Assembly (NCBI GenBank): GCA_030039695.1
Contig: JASHVB010000962.1
Span: forward strand, 1 to 5,987
DNA: 5,987 nt
DNA from: Acetobacteraceae bacterium
GTDB lineage: Bacteria > Pseudomonadota > Alphaproteobacteria > Acetobacterales > Acetobacteraceae
Reading direction: 5' to 3'
Part shown: positions 1 through 5,987 of the stretch, in pieces
Layout: each line of letters opens with the position of its first letter
Position numbering within the stretch: the stretch's first letter is position 1
Notes under the pieces: generated by a model
Told to the model about the DNA's origin: nothing
Seen by the model: only the letters and a program-made list of their open reading frames with translations
Database searches by the model: none
Position numbers and translations under genes: made by a program

Positions 1-1031
1 CGGTCGCGCATGTCCCAGTCGCCGGAATAGAACGCGATGTCGCCGAAGAATACCGCCGGGCCGCCTTGCGCGTAATGCCAGGCGATGCGGTCCACATATT
101 CGGAAGGGCTTTGTGGTGCCGACAGCGCGCGGATCCACTCAGGCACAAAGAACGCCTGGTTCACCTGCGGATGCGCGGCCCAGTGAGTCTGACGGCGGTC
201 GATCTTCTCGCTCGCCTCGCAGGCGATAATAGCGCGGAAATCCTCCGGGTGGCGCAGCGCCAGTTCCAGACAGATCTCGCCGGACATTGACGCGCCCAGC
301 ACGATCGGCTGATCCAGCTTCGCAGACGCAACAAAGCCCATGATCAGCTCGACATAGAGGTCGGTGCCGAGCCGCCACGAACCCGCAATGCCGCCAGCGG
401 GTGGCAGCGAGCGACCGTGCCAGGGCAGGTCGAACGCCACCAGCCGGTGCCCCGACGTAATGCGTTCGTCCGCCATCAGGCCGTGGAACTGCCGCGCGTC
501 AGCGCCAGCGGTGTGCAGACACAGCAGATCGCGCCCGCTGCCGGCCGTCTCGTAATACACCGGATACGACACACCGTTCACCACGACCGGCACGTAGCAG
601 CCGCTCACCGCCGGCACCGGCACAGCACCTGTCCGCGGCTGTAACGACACCGGCACCGGCAAGGCCTCGCCCAGCGCGAGCCATTTGCCGATCTCCAGCA
701 CGCGCCGCACCACATGCGCATGCTGCATGCAGGTCAGCGTGTCACCGTCGATGCCGAACTCCGGCACGCGGTACATCATGGCGAACAGGCCGTGGTGGTG
801 ACGCGGCGGCACGCGTTGCAGGAACTTCGCCCATATGTCCGACGGCGCGCGCACGGTGAACGCCGGCGTGCCATCGCCGGGCTGCACCAATCCATCCACA
901 ACGGCGAACACCGTCGCGGTTGCATCGTTCCGCACCGCAAAACACACGGACCACGGCCCGGACCATGCTGCCAGCACGGCATCGCCGATGCACGCCGCGC
1001 GCCACGTGCCGGCGTCCGGGAAGCTGCTCAT
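1..1031 (-). CDS. alpha/beta hydrolase with extra N-terminal domain (3' end cut by window)
   Basis: The first 343 residues are visible; the C-terminus lies beyond the left edge. Residues ~165-343 are an alpha/beta hydrolase core: an oxyanion-type loop LCLHTAGADARQ (170-181), VAFDLPWHGRSLPP (198-211), and a nucleophile elbow LGASMSGE (245-252) with Ser248 as the likely nucleophile. The usual Gly two residues after it is Ser250. The catalytic acid and His should be past the window edge. Residues 1-120 form a separate domain (conserved-looking W, PP, GD and hydrophobic stretches) that faintly recalls SCP2-like folds; I cannot confirm this. A PVP-rich linker (~124-142) joins the two. The start ATG overlaps the upstream dehydrogenase stop as ATGA, which fixes the start and suggests translational coupling. 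Substrate unknown; an ester, lactone or C-C bond hydrolase of a catabolic route is plausible. Sure of the fold, not of the reaction. Confidence 0.85.
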   Translation of the reverse strand, partial: MSSFPDAGTWRAACIGDAVLAAWSGPWSVCFAVRNDATATVFAVVDGLVQPGDGTPAFTVRAPSDIWAKFLQRVPPRHHHGLFAMMYRVPEFGIDGDTLTCMQHAHVVRRVLEIGKWLALGEALPVPVSLQPRTGAVPVPAVSGCYVPVVVNGVSYPVYYETAGSGRDLLCLHTAGADARQFHGLMADERITSGHRLVAFDLPWHGRSLPPAGGIAGSWRLGTDLYVELIMGFVASAKLDQPIVLGASMSGEICLELALRHPEDFRAIIACEASEKIDRRQTHWAAHPQVNQAFFVPEWIRALSAPQSPSEYVDRIAWHYAQGGPAVFFGDIAFYSGDWDMRD

Positions 1032-1915
1032 TGTGGATCGATCACTTGCAGCATGACCGGATGATACTCCTCGCCGTGCCCGGCGGCCTCCGCATCTTTT
1101 AGTCGCTGCATCGTCAGCCGCGCGCCCGGCACATCGACGCCTGCGCCGTCCGCCATCGCCAGCGCATACGACAGATCCTTCATCGCATAGCGCACGGAAA
1201 ACGCCCGCTCGGGAAACACCCGCGGCAGCATTGACTTCATGCCATGATTGCGCAACGCAAACGAATCACCCGACCCGAGCGCAATCGCCGGCAGCAGCAC
1301 CTCCGGCGGCACACCGCTGCGGCGGCCAAGAGCGATCGCCTCGGCGATCGCCGCGGTGTTCTGGAACACCAGCATATTGTTCAGGATCTTCACCACCTCG
1401 CCGCAGCCGACTGGACCGCAATGTGTCACGTCGCTGCCCATCGTCTCGAGAATCGGACGGACATGTGCGAACACCGCCTCCGACGCGCCAACGGTAATGG
1501 AGAGATCGCCGCGCGCCGCCGCCTCACGCGTGCGCGCCACCGGCGCGTCCGCATAGCCAATTCCTCGCGCCTCCAGCCGCGCACCGATGTCACGCGTCAG
1601 CGCCACCGGCGAGGTGCTGGTATCAACCACGCACTGCCCCGCGGAGAGCCCAGGCTCGAGTGCCGCGACCACCGATTGCACGGCCTTGCCATCAGGCAGC
1701 GACATCAGCATGAGGTCGCAGCGCCGCGCCATCTCCTCTGGCGTCGCCGAGGTCACGCCCGAAGCCGCCAGCCGCGCCAGCGGCTCGCGCCGTAAGTCAT
1801 GTGCCAGCACGGTACGGCCCGAGCGGCGGGCCAGGTGACCACACATTGGCTCGCCCATCACCCCCAGACCGATGAATCCGATCGTGCCGATCGCTCGCAG
1901 CTCTGTTGCCGACAT
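1028..1915 (-). CDS. NAD(P)-dependent oxidoreductase, 3-hydroxyisobutyrate dehydrogenase family
   Basis: A 295-residue cytoplasmic beta-hydroxyacid dehydrogenase, the normal length for the HIBADH/GarR/MmsB family, which oxidises 3-hydroxy acids (or reduces semialdehydes) with NAD(P). The Rossmann dinucleotide motif is IGFIGLGVMGEPM (12-24). Other family marks are LMSLPDG (70-76), the substrate-loop motif DTSTSP (98-103), and the catalytic-lysine helix GEVVKILNN with Lys176 and Asn179/Asn180. The C-terminal all-alpha domain has the conserved KDL (246-248). The usual DAPVSGG loop reads DAPVARTREAA (123-133), so the exact substrate is probably not 3-hydroxyisobutyrate. The start at 1915 leaves a short lead before the Rossmann motif and has AGGGA and GGAG upstream on the minus strand. 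It is the first gene of the unit, overlapping the hydrolase by 4 bases. Family assignment is firm; substrate is open. Confidence 0.93.
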   Translation of the reverse strand: MSATELRAIGTIGFIGLGVMGEPMCGHLARRSGRTVLAHDLRREPLARLAASGVTSATPEEMARRCDLMLMSLPDGKAVQSVVAALEPGLSAGQCVVDTSTSPVALTRDIGARLEARGIGYADAPVARTREAAARGDLSITVGASEAVFAHVRPILETMGSDVTHCGPVGCGEVVKILNNMLVFQNTAAIAEAIALGRRSGVPPEVLLPAIALGSGDSFALRNHGMKSMLPRVFPERAFSVRYAMKDLSYALAMADGAGVDVPGARLTMQRLKDAEAAGHGEEYHPVMLQVIDPQ

Positions 1916-1943
1916 GGGTCCCTATGTCTCCGTCGATTGCCAG

Positions 1944-1972
1944 ACTGTTGGCCGCGCGGGTGACCCTGTCAA
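1944..1972 (-). promoter_or_regulatory. putative sigma70-type promoter of the dehydrogenase-hydrolase unit
   Basis: On the minus strand a perfect TTGACA (1972-1967) is followed by a 17-base spacer and AACAGT (1949-1944), which matches the -10 consensus at 3 of 6 positions. Transcription would start near 1937, giving a leader of about 20 bases before the ATG at 1915. The spacing and position fit well; the weak -10 box suggests a need for an activator or modest strength. Confidence 0.5.
1958..1966. promoter_or_regulatory. small palindrome in the promoter spacer, possible operator
   Basis: GGGTGACCC is a perfect 4-base inverted repeat around one central base. It lies directly next to the -35 box, inside the spacer of the putative promoter. 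A regulator bound there would block RNA polymerase. It is short enough to arise by chance in GC-rich DNA. Confidence 0.25.
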
Positions 1973-1985
1973 AGTCATGGCTACT

Positions 1986-1999
1986 GCGTCACGCGACGC
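1986..1999. repeat. short inverted repeat upstream of the promoter
   Basis: GCGTC and GACGC form a perfect 5-base stem around the loop ACGC, 14 bases upstream of the putative -35 box on the minus strand. A second palindrome, GCCGATCGGC, lies at 2020-2029. These could be regulator sites for the minus-strand unit. Both are short and unproven. Confidence 0.2.
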
Positions 2000-2069
2000 G
2001 GCCCGAAGTATCGTACTGGGCCGATCGGCAGCCCCGCTATTCCGTGACTGGTGATGGCTGTCGAACAGA

Positions 2070-2450
2070 TTGCGATCGGGATACACGAAGAACAGTCGAA
2101 CCACTTTGCAGGGTGAGGACCTGCCTCAGTTGGTGACCATCGGGTGTGGTGATCGCGCGAGATACGAGCGTACCGATCAAGAGATCCGCAGTTCCGCGCA
2201 TGCACGTGACGAAGACTTGCGCAAACGTGGGGCGTTGATGGGTATCGCTGGTTGCCCTGTCCAGGTGCGCAATCCGAACGCTGCAGGGGTAAAAGCGGTG
2301 AACGGTTCATTCATGTCGGCGGCTTTACCCGTCGCTGGCTTTGCTGTCGTTGAGGCGGCCGATAATTCGGAGGCGATACATATGGTTTCGCGGGTTCGCT
2401 GCACGGTGGCGCACGGCGTGGTGGACGTGTCGGCGTTGGAGCAGGTGTGA
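2070..2450 (+). pseudogene. YCII/DGPF-domain protein, probably decayed or strongly diverged
   Basis: The frame from about residue 27 to the end (126) follows the YCII-related fold. A helix region reads DQEIRSSAHARDEDLRKRGAL, followed by a strand region PVQVRNPNAAGVKAV. The position of the family's DGPF motif reads NGSF, then come PVAGFAVVEAADNSEAI and SRVRCTVAHGVVDVSALEQV, matching the family's GGFyiiea...EAi and ...hG.vEVrPle pattern. The usual N-terminal first strand is missing in this frame: the first ~26 residues are unlike the family and the only start is a TTG with no clear ribosome site. A separate ATG frame (2054-2116) encodes IAIGIHEEQSNHFAG, which vaguely resembles that missing strand, so a frameshift near 2116-2148 is possible. 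YCII proteins are small, often of unknown role or beside ECF sigma factors; no such partner is seen here. Family reading is mine, unsearched. Confidence 0.45.
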
Positions 2451-2599
2451 CCACTCGGGTTGCACGCAACTCTGACATCATCGTCCATCTGAGCAGCGGC
2501 AAGAGGTTTCTGCTGTACGTCCCGGGTGAAGTCACCAACTTCCAACCCGTGGCAGCGCGAGAGATTGTCCAGGGCGGCAGGCGATGTCGCGGCCGATAG
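2447..2599 (+). CDS. doubtful small ORF of 50 residues overlapping the YCII stop
   Basis: A GTG start overlaps the stop of the YCII-like frame as GTGTGA, a layout sometimes used for translational coupling. The peptide has a strand-like core, SDIIVHLSSGKRFLLYVPGEV (9-29, key features: alternating hydrophobics, no membrane segment), and an Arg-rich tail. I recognise no family and see no independent ribosome site. It may simply be an open stretch in decayed sequence. Confidence 0.15.
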   Translation: MTTRVARNSDIIVHLSSGKRFLLYVPGEVTNFQPVAAREIVQGGRRCRGR

Positions 2600-2614
2600 T
2601 AGTTTGTGCCGACG

Positions 2615-2648
2615 CTGAGCACCGGCAGCAGGTAGCCTGCGGGCTCAG
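2615..2648. repeat. imperfect hairpin with two nested stems
   Basis: CTGAGC (2615-2620) pairs with GCTCAG (2643-2648), and inside it GCAGG (2628-2632) pairs with CCTGC (2636-2640) around the loop TAG. The two stems are separated by an asymmetric internal loop. No T-tract follows on either strand, so it is not a standard intrinsic terminator. Confidence 0.3.
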
Positions 2649-2700
2649 AGGCTCTCCCACGCGCTGAGGGTTTGGCCCCGCGAGGCGGACCAAGCAGGGA

Positions 2701-2737
2701 GGGGACGATGCCCGGCAGATCTCATTCCACCGTCCCC
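2701..2737 (-). terminator. possible terminator hairpin downstream of the deacylase gene
   Basis: GGGGACG (2701-2707) and CGTCCCC (2731-2737) are a perfect 7-base inverted repeat with a 23-base loop, lying about 75 bases past the stop of the minus-strand deacylase gene. A strong G/C stem here could help end transcription. The long loop and absence of a T-tract on either side make this weak. Confidence 0.25.
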
Positions 2738-2812
2738 AGCGATTTGACACCCAATGCTTGCGATACCTGCAGCCACAGCAACCGCGGCGCAAGGCACAGA
2801 ATCCGGCTCAAC

Positions 2813-3292
2813 TCACCCGCTGCGGATTGCTGCGGCCTTCGCCCCGGTGATGCGCAGCAACTCGGCCGCCGTGGTACGGAACACGTGGCTGGGCGAGCCG
2901 GCCGCCGCCCAAATTGGGTTCAGCGCCAGCAGGTCTTCGTCCAGCAGTATCAGCGGCGGCGCCAGGTGCCCGACCGGCGCGACACCGCCGATGGCGAAGC
3001 CGGTGGTTTCGCGCACCCAATCCGCATCGGCGCGCCCGAGCTCCACACCCAGCGCCGCGCCAGCCAGCAAGGGATCAACGCGGTTGACGCCAGACGTAAC
3101 GACCACGGCTGCACGCCCGCCGGCGCGGAACACTATGGACTTGGCGATCTGCGCAACCTCGCAGCCAACAGCCGCCGCTGCATCGGTCGCGGTGCGCGTC
3201 CCGGCCGGGAAGGCGACGATGCTATCCGGATGCCCCGCCGCCACCAGCGCGGCACGCACCCGCTGCACCGAACCTGCGTTTGACCCCGACAT
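2813..3292 (-). CDS. YbaK-type aminoacyl-tRNA deacylase (tRNA proofreading in trans)
   Basis: A 159-residue protein of the YbaK/ProRS-associated editing domain family, cytoplasmic, which hydrolyses mischarged aminoacyl-tRNA such as Cys- or Ala-tRNA(Pro). The full-length single domain shows SVQRVRAAL (8-16) at the N-terminus and CEVAQIAKSIVF (44-55) with the family's conserved lysine Lys51. It then has VVVTSGVNRVD (63-73), the conserved glycine loop TGFAIGGVAPVGH (97-109), and the C-terminal end SHVFRTTAAELLRITG. Length and motifs fit an intact, free-standing enzyme. The ATG at 3292 has GGGAG about 10 bases upstream on the minus strand; a GTG at residue 9 is an alternative start. It is divergent from hemW with almost no space between the starts. 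Which mischarged tRNA it clears cannot be told from the sequence. Confidence 0.9.
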   Translation of the reverse strand: MSGSNAGSVQRVRAALVAAGHPDSIVAFPAGTRTATDAAAAVGCEVAQIAKSIVFRAGGRAAVVVTSGVNRVDPLLAGAALGVELGRADADWVRETTGFAIGGVAPVGHLAPPLILLDEDLLALNPIWAAAGSPSHVFRTTAAELLRITGAKAAAIRSG

Positions 3293-3311
3293 CGGCTATA
3301 TGCTCCCGCGC

Positions 3312-4460
3312 ATGGAACCGCTCGCGCTATATATCCACTGGCCATTCTGCCTGGCCAAGTGCCCGTATTGCGACTTCAACTCGCATGTGCGGGAGCGCAT
3401 CCCGCAAGCGCGGTTCCGTGCCGCATTGCGCACCGAACTGGCATGGGAGGCGGCGCGGCTGGGACGCCGGCCGCTGGCGTCGATTTTTTTCGGCGGCGGT
3501 ACGCCAAGCCTGATGGAACCGGAGACTGTCGCGGCGCTGATCGAGGACGCGCGCCGGTTGTTCGACGCGGCGCCGGACATTGAGATCACGCTCGAGGCGA
3601 ACCCGACCAGCGTTGAGGCCGTGCGGTTGGCAACGTTCCGCAGGGCAGGGGTGAACCGCGTCTCGCTGGGCGTGCAGGCTCTGGATGACGTTGTCTTGCA
3701 TTCGCTCGGACGACAGCATTCAGCCGCCCATGCGATGGCGGCGCTGGAGATCGCTCGGGCGACGTTTTCGCGTCTGTCATTCGATCTCATCTACGCACGG
3801 CCTGGGCAGGACCAAGCCGCGTGGCGCGCGGAGCTGCGCCAGGCACTGACGCTGGCTGCGGACCATCTGTCGCTCTATCAACTGACCATCGAGCCCGGCA
3901 CGGCGTTCGCCGCGCGACAGGCGCGCGGCGAAATCGTGCTGCCGGACGGCGATGCGGCAGCGGCGCTGTATGCCGCGACCAACGAGGAGGCAGCGAAGTT
4001 CGGCTTGTTGCCCTACGAAGTGTCGAACTACGCCGTGCCGGGCGGAGAAAGCCGGCACAATCTGGCCTACTGGCGGTATGCCGATTACGCAGGGATCGGG
4101 CCGGGCGCGCATGGGCGCCTGTCACTGAACGGCGCATTGATCGCGACGCGCCGGCATCGCGCGCCGGAACCTTGGGCCGAACGTGTGGAGCGTGACGGAC
4201 ACGGGACCGCCGAGGAAGCGGCACTCACGCCAGACGAACGAGCGCGCGAGATGCTGCTGATGGGACTGCGGCTGGGGGAGGGGATCGATCCGGCGCGGTT
4301 CGCCGAGAGGGCTGGTGTCCCTCTTCTGGAGGCCGTGAATACGGGCACACTGCAGGCAGCCCTCGAGGAACACTATCTGGTCTGGCGCGACGGGCGCCTT
4401 GCTGCCACGCCGGAGGGGCGCTTGCGATTGGATGCGCTGCTGACCCAGCTGGCGCGATAG
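3312..4460 (+). CDS. hemW: HemW, radical SAM protein formerly called oxygen-independent coproporphyrinogen oxidase-like
   Basis: A 382-residue cytoplasmic radical SAM protein. HemW proteins bind a [4Fe-4S] cluster, SAM and heme and act as heme chaperones rather than true coproporphyrinogen dehydrogenases. The cluster motif is CLAKCPYCDF (13-22). Phe22 stands where HemN has a fourth cysteine, which points to HemW. Further marks are FFGGGTPS (59-66), LEANP (94-98), RVSLGVQALDD (116-126), FDLIYARPGQ (157-166), LTIEPGT (191-197), YEVSNYA (235-241), SRHNLAYW (247-254) with His249, and GIGPGAHGRL (261-270). The C-terminal HemN-type winged-helix region ends QLAR. I chose ATG 3312 because MEPLALYIHWPFC matches the family start; ATG 3300 adds four residues. 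Neither has a clear ribosome site. The frame stays open to 2754 over the deacylase gene, but that extension has no family support. Confidence 0.95.
   Translation: MEPLALYIHWPFCLAKCPYCDFNSHVRERIPQARFRAALRTELAWEAARLGRRPLASIFFGGGTPSLMEPETVAALIEDARRLFDAAPDIEITLEANPTSVEAVRLATFRRAGVNRVSLGVQALDDVVLHSLGRQHSAAHAMAALEIARATFSRLSFDLIYARPGQDQAAWRAELRQALTLAADHLSLYQLTIEPGTAFAARQARGEIVLPDGDAAAALYAATNEEAAKFGLLPYEVSNYAVPGGESRHNLAYWRYADYAGIGPGAHGRLSLNGALIATRRHRAPEPWAERVERDGHGTAEEAALTPDERAREMLLMGLRLGEGIDPARFAERAGVPLLEAVNTGTLQAALEEHYLVWRDGRLAATPEGRLRLDALLTQLAR
3328..3358 (-). promoter_or_regulatory. weak promoter candidate for the deacylase inside hemW
   Basis: Because the deacylase and hemW starts are almost adjacent, the deacylase promoter must lie within hemW. 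On the minus strand TATATA (3333-3328) is preceded by TTGGCC (3358-3353) at a 19-base spacing, with a leader of about 30 bases. The TATATA is also the hemW Tyr-Ile codons, so it may be coincidental. Confidence 0.25.
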
Positions 4461-4644
4461 CGCTCGTTATGCTGGGTGGCAGGGCCCGTACTGCTCGGAC
4501 CGCGCGACGCCGACAGCGTGTGACGGCCTGACTGACCAGAACTCCTCTGAGCGGCCGACCGGTGGGTGGCCCCATCGTCATGCGGCGACTCGTGCCGCTC
4601 ATCGTAAGCTCTTCATCAACCTCTGTTCGTGGTGCCACCACTTC
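4461..4644. other. hemW-radA intergenic gap
   Basis: There are 184 bases with no plausible gene. A bulged hairpin lies at 4553-4571: GGCC-g-ACC pairs with GGTGGCC around the loop GGTG. It has no T-tract. No clear -35/-10 pair is visible, so whether radA has its own promoter here is unresolved. Confidence 0.4.
4629..4641 (+). promoter_or_regulatory. hairpin covering the radA ribosome-binding position
   Basis: GTGGT and ACCAC form a perfect 5-base stem around GCC, ending three bases before the radA ATG. No Shine-Dalgarno sequence is visible; the bases where one would sit are in this stem. It could damp translation, or radA may be read with little SD help. Confidence 0.3.

Positions 4645-5987
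<1,343 letters not shown>

Larger units (their letters stand above)
2600..2812. other. intergenic stretch with no recognisable gene
   Basis: Together with the doubtful frames before it, this forms the gene-poor part between 1916 and 2812. The short open frames on both strands here have no family resemblance and no consistent start signals. The only structure I see is the two inverted repeats listed separately. It is the shared downstream region of the deacylase gene and the YCII-like remnant. Confidence 0.5.

Noticed and set aside
606..665. Repeated CGGCACCGGCA units in the hydrolase gene
   Set aside because: They encode the Pro-Val-Pro linker within an intact frame, so they are ordinary low-complexity coding sequence.
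2177..2622. Minus-strand open frames of 122 and 103 codons
   Set aside because: They overlap each other and the YCII-like frame, have no family resemblance, and have compositions typical of shadows.
2744..2749. Perfect TTGACA on the plus strand
   Set aside because: No -10 box at usable spacing, and transcription would run antisense into the deacylase gene long before hemW.
3279..3299. TTGACC and TATAT upstream of hemW as a promoter
   Set aside because: The spacing is only about 11 bases, too short for a sigma70-type promoter.
2754..3311. A 186-codon upstream extension of the hemW frame
   Set aside because: It lies antisense to the well-supported YbaK-type deacylase, is low-complexity Ala/Pro/Ser-rich as GC-rich shadow frames are, and HemW proteins begin at MEPLALYIHWPFC.

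Overview
The window is GC-rich DNA with compact, mostly bacterial housekeeping genes. The HemW, RadA and YbaK-type proteins read like those of Alphaproteobacteria, possibly Rhodospirillales/Acetobacteraceae. That placement is an impression from protein wording and base composition and was not tested by a search.

Left part, minus strand (1-1915): a two-gene unit. A 3-hydroxyisobutyrate dehydrogenase-family oxidoreductase (1028-1915) is followed, with an ATGA stop/start overlap, by an alpha/beta hydrolase (1031 down to the left edge, cut by the window). The hydrolase carries an extra N-terminal domain of about 120 residues. A promoter with a perfect TTGACA -35 box and a small inverted repeat in its spacer lies just upstream of the dehydrogenase. 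The pair looks like a small catabolic operon with unknown substrate.

Middle (1916-2812): about 900 bases with no confident intact gene. It holds a probable decayed or strongly diverged YCII/DGPF-domain protein (2070-2450, plus strand), a doubtful 50-residue ORF overlapping its stop, and two inverted repeats.

Right part (2813-5987): a YbaK-type aminoacyl-tRNA deacylase (minus strand) is divergent from hemW (plus strand), with start codons only 7 or 19 bases apart. After a 184-base gap comes radA, also plus strand. radA is normal for about 425 residues. It then runs into an exact 67-base copy of its own middle (5295-5361 repeated at 5921-5987), out of frame and reaching the last base of the window. 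This is either a tandem duplication that breaks radA or, more likely, an assembly artefact at a contig end.

Functionally the right half is housekeeping: tRNA proofreading, heme-related radical SAM chemistry and recombination repair. The left half is probably metabolic. I see no mobile element, CRISPR array, tRNA or rRNA, and no convincing new multi-gene system.
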